DNA of 64,000 bases from Pseudomonas helmanticensis (GTDB lineage: Bacteria; Pseudomonadota; Gammaproteobacteria; Pseudomonadales; Pseudomonadaceae). Shown here in pieces: positions 1-10,500 of this stretch (within the stretch, counting starts at the first letter, position 1; every line of letters begins with the position of its first letter). The DNA is taken from contig NZ_FXUY01000001.1 of assembly GCF_900182985.1 (NCBI RefSeq), positions 4,599,501 through 4,663,500 on the forward strand, given 5' to 3'. The position numbers and the translations under genes are program-made. The notes below the pieces were generated by a model that ran no database searches, was not told the origin of the DNA, and saw nothing but the letters and a program-made list of their open reading frames with translations.

Positions 1-1077
1 CTGGCTGCTGCCGAGCAAGTAGTCGAACAAATGGCTACCGACCGCATAAAAAGCCAGCCCGCCGAGGTAACCGGCAAGGCTCAGCAGCAGCGCCTGGACA
101 ATCACGAAACCGCCGACGGCCGCGCGCTGGAAACCCAGCAGGCGCAGTACCGCGAGGCTTTTGCGCTTGCGGTCGATGTTGGCCAGAAACGCCCCGACCA
201 TCGACGCCACGCAGCCGATCAGCGCCGCCAGGGCAATCACGCCGAAGATCAACCCGAGCACATGATTGATGGCTTTGACGTTGTCGATGTCGGCCAGTCG
301 GCTCGAGGTTTCGATGTGTTGTTCGTTGAGCCAGCGTTCCAGCGGCGCGACCTGATCGATGTCACGCGCATACACGCGGGCTCGGGCATACAGCGGTTGC
401 AGATTGCCTTGCGGCTTGCCGGTGGCGATGCCGAACGCCGCGACCTGATAGCCGTCGCGAAAACGTTCGAGGTCCAGCAGCAGCGGCGGTGCGACAAACC
501 CGGCGGCGCGACCGAAGCGTGCGCCGTCCAGTACAGCGATGACGCTCAAGGTGATTTCGCCGCGCTCATTGGCGCCTTCCAGTCGGCGCAGCACGCGCAG
601 TTGCACGCGGTCGCCGGCCTTGGCCTGCAAGCGTTGCGCGGCGCGGGCGCTGAGAATCACTTGATTGCCGACCGGGTTGAGTTGCGGCAGATTCAGCTGC
701 GGGTCGCCAAGTTCAGTGGCGATGATTTCCGCGCCTTCGACAAACTTTTGCAGGCCGACAAACAAGTCCGCCTGAGTATTCAGCGAGCGGGTCTGACCGA
801 GGGCAAAAGCCGTTTCCGGGCGCTGGCGCAGACGCTCGATCCAGGCACTGTCGTAGTTGCCGTTGCTAAGCATCTTCACTTCAAGATTGCGTGGGTCGCG
901 CAGCAGTTCATCCTGCAACTGGCTGACCACGCCGTGCTTGAGCCCGAACAACAACAGCAACGGCGCGATCACCGCCACCAGAGAGGCGGCAATGCACAGC
1001 GACACCTTGCGGTCGTGCCAGAGGTCTTGCACAGCCAGCGTGATCAGCAGGCGCAGGCGCTCAGTCCATCGGTTCAA
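1..1077 (-). CDS. FtsX-family ABC transporter permease (partial, 3' end outside window)
   Basis: The minus frame is open from a TTG at 1077 to the window edge (359 codons), so the C-terminus is missing. The N-terminus is a short cytoplasmic stretch and a membrane helix (about residues 20-45), then a roughly 230-residue soluble periplasmic domain, then two hydrophobic segments with the FtsX-like stretch NIDRKRKSLAVLRLLGF near the edge. This layout matches MacB/LolC/E-type permeases, which use ATP in the cytoplasm to drive work on periplasmic substrates rather than classical import. The start overlaps the end of the ATPase gene by 17 nt. TTG is chosen because no ATG or GTG lies nearby in frame and the reading stays in register with the helix. 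It is the last visible gene of the srf-like cluster. The substrate is unknown. Confidence 0.8.
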   Translation of the reverse strand, partial: MNRWTERLRLLITLAVQDLWHDRKVSLCIAASLVAVIAPLLLLFGLKHGVVSQLQDELLRDPRNLEVKMLSNGNYDSAWIERLRQRPETAFALGQTRSLNTQADLFVGLQKFVEGAEIIATELGDPQLNLPQLNPVGNQVILSARAAQRLQAKAGDRVQLRVLRRLEGANERGEITLSVIAVLDGARFGRAAGFVAPPLLLDLERFRDGYQVAAFGIATGKPQGNLQPLYARARVYARDIDQVAPLERWLNEQHIETSSRLADIDNVKAINHVLGLIFGVIALAALIGCVASMVGAFLANIDRKRKSLAVLRLLGFQRAAVGGFVIVQALLLSLAGYLGGLAFYAVGSHLFDYLLGSSQ

Positions 1078-1777
1078 ACAGTGTTTCTCCCTGACGGCTG
1101 ATGGCGCCGAGTCGTGGCAAGCCGAAATCCTTCAGCAAGGCCCAGTCATGCGAGACCACCAGCGCGCTCAGGCCCATGCTCGATACCAGACTCAGCAACA
1201 ATTCGAACAAACGTCGCGCGCTGTGCGGGTCGAGAGCCGCAGTAGGCTCGTCGGCCAACAGCAGCAGCGGTTCATGGGCAATTGCCCGCACACAGGCGAC
1301 CCGCTGACGCTCGCCGATCGACAAGGCTTGCGGCTTCTTATCCAGCAAGCCTTGCAGGCGCAGCACCTCGACCGCGTGATCGACGTGAGCGCTGTGCGCC
1401 GGCATCCCGAGCAAGCGTCGTGGCAGGCTGATGTTGTCGCGCACACTGAGAAACGGCAGCAGTCCGCCACTTTGCAAAATGAAACCCAAATCCCGCGAGC
1501 GCACCGCCGCCAGACTCGCTTGGTCATCGCTGGCCAGCAGTTGGGCAATGTCCTGCGCCGGTCGCGTTGCCGAGGCCGGCGGGCCGAGGCGAAAGCGTTC
1601 GAGCTCGACCGGCGCCAGTAACAGGCCGATGGCTTCGAGCAGCGTGCTTTTGCCGCTGCCGCTCTCGCCAGTAATAGCGAGGATTTCCCCGCCACCGACA
1701 TGCAATTGCGGCAGGCGCACGTGATGCGCCAGTGCGCCCTCACCGCGGCGCACCAGCAGGTTTTTGATATCGAGCAT
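1061..1777 (-). CDS. ABC transporter ATP-binding protein (MacB/LolD type)
   Basis: A 238-residue ATPase with Walker A GESGSGKSTLL (about residues 37-47), a signature loop in the variant form LSIGERQRVA instead of LSGGQ, Walker B LLLLADEPTAAL and an H-loop histidine in VVSHDW. Length and motifs fit the LolD/MacB/FtsE branch, which pairs with FtsX-type permeases. That is what lies immediately downstream, overlapping by 17 nt. It begins 10 nt after the vWA-protein gene, so it is probably co-transcribed with the srf-like genes. The family powers lipoprotein release, peptide or drug efflux, or mechanotransmission to periplasmic hydrolases. Which of these applies here cannot be read from sequence. 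Confidence 0.88.
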   Translation of the reverse strand: MLDIKNLLVRRGEGALAHHVRLPQLHVGGGEILAITGESGSGKSTLLEAIGLLLAPVELERFRLGPPASATRPAQDIAQLLASDDQASLAAVRSRDLGFILQSGGLLPFLSVRDNISLPRRLLGMPAHSAHVDHAVEVLRLQGLLDKKPQALSIGERQRVACVRAIAHEPLLLLADEPTAALDPHSARRLFELLLSLVSSMGLSALVVSHDWALLKDFGLPRLGAISRQGETLFEPMD

Positions 1778-1787
1778 CAGCGTCTCG

Positions 1788-3779
1788 TTAAGGCATCATT
1801 TCCAGAGGCACGGGGTAAACGTTGTCCCGCGCATCGCTGTCCTTGGCCAATGCCACCCAACGGTCGACGTCAGCGTTGTAGCGCTGGTAGTGGCGCAGTT
1901 TGGTGTTGAGCGTGCGGATGAATTTCTCTTGCGCCAGACCGTCCCAGCTCTTCCAGGTCTCTTCGTCGAGGTTCAACACTTCGCTCTGGTAGGGCAGGTC
2001 TTCGAGGTACTCACCGAGCACGCCCATGTCCGCCAGTTTGGCGTTACCGTTCTGCTTGAGCTGATTAGGGTCGGCGCCCATGGTCGCGGCGACCGAGCGC
2101 AGGCGCTCGAACATTTCCGTCGGCGAAATCAGGCCTTCGTTGGCCGCATCGAGTATCTGCTTCATCACATCGCTCAAGTCGCTGAGCTGGGATTTGGTCA
2201 GCAACACGCGTACGTCGGTGGTCGGGATGTTCTGTTTGATCAGGTCACGGTCGGTGATCCACGCCTTGAACACCGGCGGGGCCTTGCTGTTGGTCTTCTC
2301 GCCCAGATACGCCAGTTGCATGGCGTGGCCGATCAGCGCCGCATCGTCGAGCATCTTCTTCTCGGCGGGATCCTGTTTGGCATTCGCCGCGCTGCCGATG
2401 GCGTCTTCGCCCATGTAGGCGGCTTTCACCTGTGAGGTGATGGCCGCGGCCAGGGTGTCGACCTTGCGTCCGAACTCCTGGATGTCGCCAGCGTTGACCG
2501 GGTAGTACAGCGAAGTGTTGGTGCCCGGGTAAGTCGACAGGTTCTGGTACTGCGCCTCGGCCTTGGCGTGGTCTTTAATTCCTGCCGGCGTCTTCAGGTG
2601 CAGGGTGTAAATCGCCACGCCCGGATTGCCTGCTTCAAGACGCACCTGCGCAGCGCTCAAACCGGTTTTCGACAGTTTGTCGTCGCCTTCGATGGCGCCA
2701 GCATCGGTGATCAGCACTACGTAACGGGCGCCGAACTGGCTCCAGTCGACCTTGTCGATACTGTGCATGACGCCGGCGTAGGCATCTTCGTCGAAGCTGC
2801 TGCTGGAGACCTTGGCCTGCTTGAGGTCGGCGACTTTGGCGAGGAAGTCCGCGCTGTCTTTCACTTTGGTCGGGTCGGCGTACATCTTCGTGGTGTATTC
2901 CAGGCCCGGCACCGCGTCGGTACTGGAACGGAATGCGACCAGACCGAACTTGACCTGTTTGCCGAGGTTCTGCGATTCGATCTGCTGATAGACCTTGCGG
3001 ATCGCCTCACGGGTGCGGTCGATGTACGGGTCCATCGAAATCGTCGAGTCGATGACAAACACCACCGCCGCACTGAATTCTTTCAGTTGGCTGGTGGCCT
3101 TGTCTTCGGCTTCCTTGCCGCCGGCCGTGCTGCCAGCAGCCGCACCTTTGGTGTCTTTTGCCTCGGCTTTGCTGACCGAGGCGACATTGAGCAGGCGCGT
3201 GCGGAAGCCCGCTTCGGTCATGACTTCTTCGCCGCTGAGCACGGGCAGCAGGTAGAACTGCTTTTGCAGGTCGACGAAGTATTCAGGTTCTTCGGCAAGT
3301 ACGCCGGGTGCTTGCTTGCCTTTCTTCAGGGTGGCTCGCAGCGGAGCGACTTTGCTCACCGGATCCGGCGCATCGAGGATGCCTTCGACCGTGGCGCGCT
3401 CTTTGAAAAACAGCAGGCGGTCGCGGTTGGCCGGGTTGGTGAACGCCAGCGTCAGCTGCATTTTCCAGTCAGTGGTGCAACTGGCGGGCAGCCAGCCGAT
3501 GGTTTTGCCGTAACTGTCGGGGCCGACTTTCAGCCACTCGGCGTTACTCGCCTGGGCGCGCTCGTAGACATAGAAACGGCTGAACACCGGTTGCTCGTCG
3601 CCGGCCGCGCCACCCGCCGTCGGGCTGATCTTGCAGCCCGGGGTGGTCAGCACGCGCTGGAACAAAGTCTTTTTGCCGGCCTGGATCAGCGGTTTTTCAT
3701 CGGCCATTGCCAGCGGGCTGATGCACAGTGCGAGCAGCGCGGCACCGCTGAGCAGGAAGCGATTCATGGAGGTGCGCAT
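1788..3779 (-). CDS. Exported von Willebrand factor type A domain protein
   Basis: A 663-residue protein with an N-terminal Sec signal (hydrophobic LLSGAALLALC, cleavage likely after AMA near residue 26). The first 200 residues are a beta-rich region. An alanine/lysine-rich linker follows (about 203-235), then a vWA domain from about 238 with the metal-ion-dependent adhesion site DSTIS (about 244-248, a DxTxS form of DxSxS) and a later VVLITDAGA strand. A helical C-terminal region follows. It should be periplasmic and bind protein ligands through a divalent metal. The arrangement recalls the extracytoplasmic part of the type VI secretion kinase PpkA, but this is from memory. ATG 3779 shares one base with the stop of the preceding gene. 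A GTG at 3782 is the alternative start. Confidence 0.82.
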   Translation of the reverse strand: MRTSMNRFLLSGAALLALCISPLAMADEKPLIQAGKKTLFQRVLTTPGCKISPTAGGAAGDEQPVFSRFYVYERAQASNAEWLKVGPDSYGKTIGWLPASCTTDWKMQLTLAFTNPANRDRLLFFKERATVEGILDAPDPVSKVAPLRATLKKGKQAPGVLAEEPEYFVDLQKQFYLLPVLSGEEVMTEAGFRTRLLNVASVSKAEAKDTKGAAAGSTAGGKEAEDKATSQLKEFSAAVVFVIDSTISMDPYIDRTREAIRKVYQQIESQNLGKQVKFGLVAFRSSTDAVPGLEYTTKMYADPTKVKDSADFLAKVADLKQAKVSSSSFDEDAYAGVMHSIDKVDWSQFGARYVVLITDAGAIEGDDKLSKTGLSAAQVRLEAGNPGVAIYTLHLKTPAGIKDHAKAEAQYQNLSTYPGTNTSLYYPVNAGDIQEFGRKVDTLAAAITSQVKAAYMGEDAIGSAANAKQDPAEKKMLDDAALIGHAMQLAYLGEKTNSKAPPVFKAWITDRDLIKQNIPTTDVRVLLTKSQLSDLSDVMKQILDAANEGLISPTEMFERLRSVAATMGADPNQLKQNGNAKLADMGVLGEYLEDLPYQSEVLNLDEETWKSWDGLAQEKFIRTLNTKLRHYQRYNADVDRWVALAKDSDARDNVYPVPLEMMP

Positions 3780-4792
3780 CACTTCTGCAACTCCTCGAAA
3801 CGCTGCTTGGCTTCGGCATTATTCGGGTCTTGCGTCAGGATCGTTTCGTACCAGTAAGCAGCGGTGGCGTTGTCCGCTGCCGGGAAGCAATCGCTGGCTT
3901 TCAGGTATTTCGGATCGTATTCATGGGCATAGGCGTTGGCGATCAGTGCATCACCGGCCTGGGCGCGGTTGGCGTACAGGCGCTGGGCGATGCCGCAATG
4001 TTTACCGGCCTTGGCCTCGTTGATGATCTCCAGCAGTTTGGCGCTGTCGGGAGCCGCCTTGATGCAGGTCTGGACGAACGTCAGCTCGGGCAGGCTGTTC
4101 ATGCTTTCCAGCGTGCAAGCATCGGCACTCGCCGGCGCTGTCGCGGCGACAGCCGGAGCGGCAGGCTCCGGAGCGCGCTTCATCAGCCAGAAAACCACGG
4201 CTGCAGCGATCAGCAGCAACACCACGATGAGCAGACCGATCAGACCTTTGTTGCTCTTCTTCACCGGCGCCGGTGGCGGGGTGTAGACGGGCTCAGGGGT
4301 GATCGGCTCAGGTTCGACCGGCGCCTCGATCTCAGGCAGCACCAGCTCTGGCAACTCGGGGATTTCCGGCTCGGGCGCACTCGGCGCAGTCAGTTGTGCT
4401 GCGCCGTAAGTCGAGCGGGTCTCACCGCCGGCCGTGGACGGCAGCAAGCCGACACCCGGGCGGACTACGCCGACGTCGCTTTGCCCCGGGCCCTGCTCGC
4501 GCAATTCGATGCGAAATTGCGAACTGGCACCGCCTTCCAGCAACGGGTCGACAACTTCCGGGCCAACCTGGGCTTCCAGCGCTTCACCGCTGGCGGCAAC
4601 GTCGAAACGCGACACCTGAAACCAGAACGGGTTGTTGCTCCAGACTTGTCCTTCCTGAAGATAGAAACTGTCCTGGTTACGCTGGATGGAAAATTCCAGC
4701 TGTTCCTCCGCCCCCTGCCATTTCTTGACGGTAAGGCAGGCCCGGCCAGGCACATTGGGCTCTAACGCGAGCAGGTCGACACGAATTGGCAT
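3779..4792 (-). CDS. Single-pass membrane protein with proline-rich linker and TPR-like tail
   Basis: A 337-residue protein without a signal peptide. Residues 1-100 look like a compact beta-rich cytoplasmic domain. Residues about 135-180 are rich in Pro and Glu (repeated PEPE/PELP). Then KKSNK leads into a strongly hydrophobic helix (about 183-204). The C-terminal 130 residues contain several Cys and end in a TPR-like helix pair (AAYWYETILTQDPNNAEAKQ). Topology is probably N-in, C-periplasmic, so it could connect the cytoplasmic SrfB/SrfC proteins to the periplasmic vWA protein encoded next. It starts 3 nt after the srfC stop and overlaps the vWA gene start. I do not recognise a named family; the proposed bridging role is inference. 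Confidence 0.78.
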   Translation of the reverse strand: MPIRVDLLALEPNVPGRACLTVKKWQGAEEQLEFSIQRNQDSFYLQEGQVWSNNPFWFQVSRFDVAASGEALEAQVGPEVVDPLLEGGASSQFRIELREQGPGQSDVGVVRPGVGLLPSTAGGETRSTYGAAQLTAPSAPEPEIPELPELVLPEIEAPVEPEPITPEPVYTPPPAPVKKSNKGLIGLLIVVLLLIAAAVVFWLMKRAPEPAAPAVAATAPASADACTLESMNSLPELTFVQTCIKAAPDSAKLLEIINEAKAGKHCGIAQRLYANRAQAGDALIANAYAHEYDPKYLKASDCFPAADNATAAYWYETILTQDPNNAEAKQRFEELQK

Positions 4793-4795
4793 TGC

Positions 4796-7510
4796 TTATC
4801 TCGCTGCGAAGGCGGTGAGCACTTGGCCCAGGCGTTCGTTCTGTTCAGGGGTGATTTCGCGACCGGCACCATGGCCGGCATTGTCCAGGGTGATGTAGGC
4901 CAGGCCCGAGAGCCAGTCGCCCAAAAACAGCTGCGCCTGGTTCGACGGTTGCGCCGGCAACACCGGAACCTGTCCCGGACCGATGTCGGCATAGAAGGAA
5001 AACAGTGGCGCCTTGGCACCGGCCCGGCTGTTCGGGCGTTCGCTCACCGGCTTCTGGATATAGCCGAACCAGGAGACGAAATCGCGCAGCACGCGTTGCA
5101 CTTCCAGCACTTGGCGTTCGACCAGTTGATCGCGACGGGCGCCGCTTTGTGCACGCTTGAGTACAGCGCGGCTGAGTTGGCCGGGCAAGTCATGGCGGTA
5201 GCCGGCGGTGATCAATTCATCGACCACCGCTTCGAGCAAGGCTTTTTCCAGACCGAGCAGGTTGAGCAGGCTTTGTCGGGTGGTCAGTTCGCGCAGGTGG
5301 GCGATCCAGGCTTTGAAGGCCGCTTTGGCGAAGCGGTGTTCATTGCTTTGCAGTTCCGGCGCCGCGCCGCCGGTTTTGCTGCTGACGGGGGCGCTGTCCT
5401 GACCGAGGTCGCCACCGAAGTCGAAATCGAAACCGGCGTCGTTGCCGTACAGGCTCTGGCTTGGTGGCGTGCTGACCGGTTCATCGCTGGCGGCCGGTTC
5501 GTCATCGGTTTCGTAGACGCCGCTGAGGTACAGGTCGCGCACTTCTTCGCTGCGCATGTCGAGCTGATCGATCAACTCGCCAAGCACCGCCGGGCGTCGG
5601 CCCAGACCGGACAGAATCATCTGCGCCTGGGCTTTCTTGGCGGCGGCCGCACCGTCACCGTCGGCGTGATACCAAGTGCTGAGGCCATGGGTGGTCAGGC
5701 CGTCAAGGCATTGGTCGAGCTGCTCGCGGATGCGTTGCAGCTTGAATTCAATATTGGCCACTTTGGTGAAACTGCTGCTGAAATAACTGATACCACCGTC
5801 ATCATCTTTCAGCATTTCCGTCCAGGCTTCGGCCGGATTGGCGACGTGTTTGCACACCAGCGCGTTGCTGGCGAAGCTGCTGCCCAACGCTTCGACGCGT
5901 GCCTGGTAATTGCTGTTGAGGCCGGTTTCGGCGCCACTGGCGTCCTGCATGATGAACGCCGCGTCCATCCGCGGTTTGCGCACCAGGAAGGTGTTCTGGA
6001 ACGGCGTGCCAGCCCAGTCGTTCATCCAGCTGAGGCTGCCGAAACGTTCGAGCATGGTCAGCTTGACCATGCCGTTCCAGCTCTCGTCGTACTGGTCGGC
6101 GGTCAGGCTCAGCGAGTTGGTCACCCGCAGGTCGAGCATGGTCAGTGCCCAGATCAGTCCGTTCGCGCGTTTGCTGCGCTCGGCGGCATCGGCGCCTTGG
6201 GTCTTTTCGATCCAGCGCGTCAGCACCGGGCCGACGTCGTTGACGTCACTCTGTTTGGTCGAGCCGGTGCAGACCACCAGCGCGTTCATTTCCTGATTGT
6301 CGGTGTAGCGTTCGAACAGGTAAGCGACCTTGCCGCGCAGGATCAATTGCGAGACCGAGTTGTCCTTGGTTGCCGATTCCGGATCGCTGGAGTCGGCAAT
6401 CTCGTGAAGCTTCTTGCGCCCGCGATAGCCGGGGAAGTCGAGCAGGTCGACCTGATTGACGATGTCGTCGGCCGGTGGCTCGATCAGGCCGAAGGTCATC
6501 TCGGCGGTCAATGCCGCCAGTTGCGCAACCGGAATGCCCTGGCTGTTTTGCAGGCGGCCGGCGACTTGCGGGCGCACGTCGACCGGCAAATCCGCCGGGC
6601 TGCCGAAACGCTCGAGAATGTCGACGTTCATGATGCTGTCGCGCTGGCTGTAGGTGTCGTTCTCGAACGTCACCAAGGCTTTCAGCGGGGCGAACACGGT
6701 CTCGGGCAGGCCGAGTTTGTGCAGCGCGCCGGCCAGCTGTTGATACACGCGGGTCAGCTCGCGTTGCTCGCCCCAGAGGATGGCGAACAGTTCGGCACGT
6801 TCCTGATAGTTCAGGCGTGGCGCCAGTTGCAGCGCTTTCGGCCAGTACAGGTGTTCGAGTTTTTTCACCGAATTGCGGAAGTTGTCGCGCAGGTAATCCC
6901 ACAGCGACACCAGATCGTCGGCGTTGACACCCGGTTGCAGCGGCCCGTTCTCGCGGCCTTCAAACGGCTTAAGGACGCGCTGGATACGTTCTTCGTCGAT
7001 CTCGTAGGAAATCCGCTCAAGGTCGAAGTCCTTGAACCAGGAGTTGGCGAGAATCTTCGCCAGCTCGATTTCCTTGAACAGCGTCAGCTCCACCGGGAAC
7101 TGCGGGTCCTGGCTCGGCGTAGCGCGACGGCTGAAGCGCGTCACCAGGCCCGTGGCTTCCTTGCCGCCACCAACCGGGTTGATGTGCCGAATGAAGTCCA
7201 GGCGCTGGCCACCGTAATCGGTTTCCAGTTTGCCGTTCTGACCGGCCGCCAACGCCGAAATCAGGTAGGACTTGCCGGCCTGGGACAAACCGAAAAAGCC
7301 GATGGTCATCGGCGTGCAGGCCACGCGACCGAGGCTGTGAGCCAGGTTGCGGGCACGATGCAGGCGGATGTTCAGGTTGTCGGCTTCGCTGTCCAGACGC
7401 GGTGCGTTGCCGCGCGTCTGGTCAATCCAGTCCAGTGCCTGACCGGCACCTTCATAAACCGCAGCCCATTGGGCAGAGAGCTGGCGTTGCTCGGGGGTCA
7501 GGTCGTTCAT
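4796..7510 (-). CDS. srfC: SrfC-like P-loop (dynamin-type) protein
   Basis: A 904-residue protein matching the family annotated as 'putative virulence factor SrfC'. A Walker A motif GLSQAGKS lies at residues 74-81 within a beta-strand context (TIGFFGL). A switch-like GGGKEATGLVTRF follows at about 114-126, and a G3-type DFPG at 358-361 (VDLLDFPGYRGR). The wide spacing between G1 and G3 and the long helical remainder resemble large dynamin-like GTPases. No clear NKxD motif is seen; TKQSD is the nearest. The protein is cytoplasmic by composition. Its start overlaps the srfB stop by 4 nt (ATGA), indicating coupled translation. The Salmonella name derives from regulation by SsrB, not from a known biochemical role. 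Confidence 0.88.
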   Translation of the reverse strand: MNDLTPEQRQLSAQWAAVYEGAGQALDWIDQTRGNAPRLDSEADNLNIRLHRARNLAHSLGRVACTPMTIGFFGLSQAGKSYLISALAAGQNGKLETDYGGQRLDFIRHINPVGGGKEATGLVTRFSRRATPSQDPQFPVELTLFKEIELAKILANSWFKDFDLERISYEIDEERIQRVLKPFEGRENGPLQPGVNADDLVSLWDYLRDNFRNSVKKLEHLYWPKALQLAPRLNYQERAELFAILWGEQRELTRVYQQLAGALHKLGLPETVFAPLKALVTFENDTYSQRDSIMNVDILERFGSPADLPVDVRPQVAGRLQNSQGIPVAQLAALTAEMTFGLIEPPADDIVNQVDLLDFPGYRGRKKLHEIADSSDPESATKDNSVSQLILRGKVAYLFERYTDNQEMNALVVCTGSTKQSDVNDVGPVLTRWIEKTQGADAAERSKRANGLIWALTMLDLRVTNSLSLTADQYDESWNGMVKLTMLERFGSLSWMNDWAGTPFQNTFLVRKPRMDAAFIMQDASGAETGLNSNYQARVEALGSSFASNALVCKHVANPAEAWTEMLKDDDGGISYFSSSFTKVANIEFKLQRIREQLDQCLDGLTTHGLSTWYHADGDGAAAAKKAQAQMILSGLGRRPAVLGELIDQLDMRSEEVRDLYLSGVYETDDEPAASDEPVSTPPSQSLYGNDAGFDFDFGGDLGQDSAPVSSKTGGAAPELQSNEHRFAKAAFKAWIAHLRELTTRQSLLNLLGLEKALLEAVVDELITAGYRHDLPGQLSRAVLKRAQSGARRDQLVERQVLEVQRVLRDFVSWFGYIQKPVSERPNSRAGAKAPLFSFYADIGPGQVPVLPAQPSNQAQLFLGDWLSGLAYITLDNAGHGAGREITPEQNERLGQVLTAFAAR

Positions 7511-10500
7511 TTGCGTTTCACACTTCCACTGTCGAGCCAGTACTTGGTCTCGCTCAGGCCGGCATCGAGCATGGTGTTGAGTTCCAGCTCGAGGTCGCTG
7601 CGCGGGTTGAAGCTGACGTTGTTGCTGTTGGATTCAATGGCGCGCACCGAGAGACGGTCGCTGACCAGGTCCTGTTTTTTCGTGTACTGGTCGGCGGTTT
7701 TCACCTCGAACCGCACCTTGAGCAGCGGTGCGCTACCGTTTTCACCGACTGCGCGGGAGAACTTTTCTCGCCCGCTCTTGGTGAAACGCAAGGTGTACAG
7801 CGGCGAGGCCGACCAGCGATCAGCCGCCAATTGGCGGAAGCCGAGACGCAGGTCGCCGCGCATTTCCAGCTGCGGCGTATCGGCGTCATCGCCTACGCCG
7901 ATCTCCGGCAGCTTTATCTTGTAGTCTTCGGACTGGATGTCGCGGTACAGCACGTCGGCATCCTTGATCACGTTGTTCAGGTCGATCACGCCGATATGCT
8001 TGACCGTCGAATACGGTTTCAGCGCCGAAGAGCGGAAGTAGAAGTTCGGCACGCTGTGGTTGGCGCACAGCAGGCACAGCATGGCGCCGACCGAAGCGGT
8101 ACTTTTCGGATCGTCGATGCGGCCGTTCTTGTGGAACGGGTACCAGCCGCCGGTGCGGTAATTCTGCAGGGCCAGAATGCGCCCCGGTGGCAGCGGCAAG
8201 ACTTTGCGGATAAACGCCTGGATGCCCGGCAGGCGCGATGGCCGACCAGTCAGCAACAGCACGTCGCACGGGTACTGCGCGACCACTTCACACAGTGCAC
8301 CGAGAATCTTGGTGATGTTGATCTGGTCATTGAGGAACGCGGCGTGAAGCTTTTGCAGATCGAAGCTGATCTGCGCTGCGTAGAGATCGAAATCGCTTTG
8401 CCCGCCGACGTCACGGCGCACGGCAGCGTTGACGTATTCGAGCACGGTCTGGCTGATCGCGTTGTCGCCGAGTAACTGTCGATAGCTCTGCGGCGTGACT
8501 TCCTGCGGGACTTGCGGATCGTAGGCCTCGTAGGCCTTGAGCAGCGCCAGGCCGAGGGGCGAGAACACTTGCAGGTTCAGTTGCTGGCGCAGGATCACGT
8601 CCTGCGCGCTGACCGACTCATCGCCACACAACCGCGACATCAGTGAGTCCGGCGCCTTCACACCGGCGTTCTGCAGGGCTTTTTCGAAACTCGGCAGAAT
8701 GAAGTCCTGGATCACGTCGAGCAGAATATCGTCGCCGGCCACTTTGAAACCGTCGCGGAAACGCTGCTCGGGAACGATGTGCACGTTGCTGCCGCTGCCG
8801 GTATTGCCGGCGCGGTCGAGGCGGTAATCGGTGATGACCAGATCGGTGGTGCCGCCGCCAATGTCGATGGTCGCCAGCGTGATGCGTTCGCGGTCGGTCT
8901 TGTCAGGCCGGGCAATGGTGTCGAAAAACTCTTCCGGGTGACCGGCAAAGTTCTCGTTGACCTCGGTGTACAGGTAGACCAACTGGCCGCAGGAGGCTTC
9001 GTCCCATTCGACGCGGATGCTCGGGATCGGCGTGCGCGGGCTGGCGCCTTCTTTTTCGTGTGGATCCTCTTCGCCGGCGTGCCAACCGAGGCTTTTCCAC
9101 ACCAGGCCGATGGCTTGCAGCATGCGCTCGTTGAGAATGCTGCGCTCCGCCTGGGGCATTCCCGGCGGCACGGTCAGGGTGATGCTATTGAGCTGACGCG
9201 GTGAGCGCGTGTGGCCCTGACGCGAACGTTGCGCCGGGCTGTTGATCTGCGACAGCGCCTGCGCCAGGACTTCGGCGAGCATGAAGGTCATCAGCGAGCT
9301 GCGCGAATAGCGCGGCATGAACACCGGTAAACGATCATCTTCGTCGAGGCTGTAGAGCGCCTCGCCGGTTTCGTTGATCAGGTGCGAAAACGGTGCGGCG
9401 GTAGCGTAGGGCTCGTTGTCGGTCTTGACGTACGAGCAGTTGAAACGCCAGCCCGGCGCGTAGGCCTTCTCGTCCCACAGATAACGTTTCGGACTCGACA
9501 GCCCCGTCGAGCCTTCGGTGCCGCGACGACGGCTGGCCAGACGCCCGGCCTCGTTACCGACACGGGCGATCGTCGCCCACTGGAACGCATCGTGCCGACC
9601 ACTTTTGACCGAGCAATGGTCCTTGCCGAAGTTCGCCTGAGCGAACTCGACGCGGCTTTCGAACGGCTGATTGTAGGTGTGCTCAGGGGTGATCAGATCG
9701 CGCAGTTCCAGCACGTAATTGTGCTTGAGCCCGGAGCCGGCCTGGCCGTGGTTTTCGATGAGGATGCCGCAGGTGCGCGAGTTGCCGACGTCGAGCACCA
9801 GGTCGACCAGGATCGGTTGACCGTTGCTGTCATTGGCAACGACTTTGAGTTCAGGAATGTCGACTTTCGGCCGCGCTGTCGACTGCATCGCCGTTGACGG
9901 CTTACCCAGCAGGCTCAGCACGTTGAGGTAATGCGCGAGGTGATGGCTGGCGCGAATGTCGATGTCGAGTTCTTCACGCGAACGATGGCTGTTGCCCTCG
10001 TTGAACAATTCCAGCAGCCATTCATTGACCCACGGCTGAGCGAGGAACCAGCGGGTTTCGCTGGCCTTGGTCGCCAGTTTGAAAGACACGCCGGAGCTGA
10101 TGTCCTCTTCGTTTGGCGCCAGGTAAGCGGTGCCGTCACGCTTGGGCATCACGCGGCTGTCGAAGGCCATCGTCAGGCGATGCGTGTTGCCATCGATGTC
10201 GGGCGTGGCCAGTTTGACCAGGCGCATGCGCGACCAGTTGCTCGGACCTTCATCGAAGCGGTGCGGCGGCATGAAGCGGAAAAACGGGATCGGCAGCCAG
10301 ACACCGTTGAGCAGGTCGAGGCTGCTTTTCATGTCGAGGCTGAACGCCGGTTTGGCCTTCTCGATCTTTTCCGGTTCGGGCTCGTAGAAGTAGAAGTCTT
10401 TCTCTTCGTTGTACATCAGCCGGCAGACCAGCCCGCTGATCATCGGAGCGAACTCGCCCGCCGGCTCCTTGCGGGGATCCAGGCGCAGGGCGAAATCCAT

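Noticed and set aside
31..1101. Long plus-strand open frame opposite the permease
   Set aside because: It is antisense to a minus frame with clear FtsX membrane features; its composition (Gln/Arg/Ala-rich) is typical of a high-GC shadow frame.
4823..7924. A 1033-codon plus-strand open frame
   Set aside because: It lies opposite srfC and the end of srfB, both of which show intact family motifs; the plus product has no recognisable domain.
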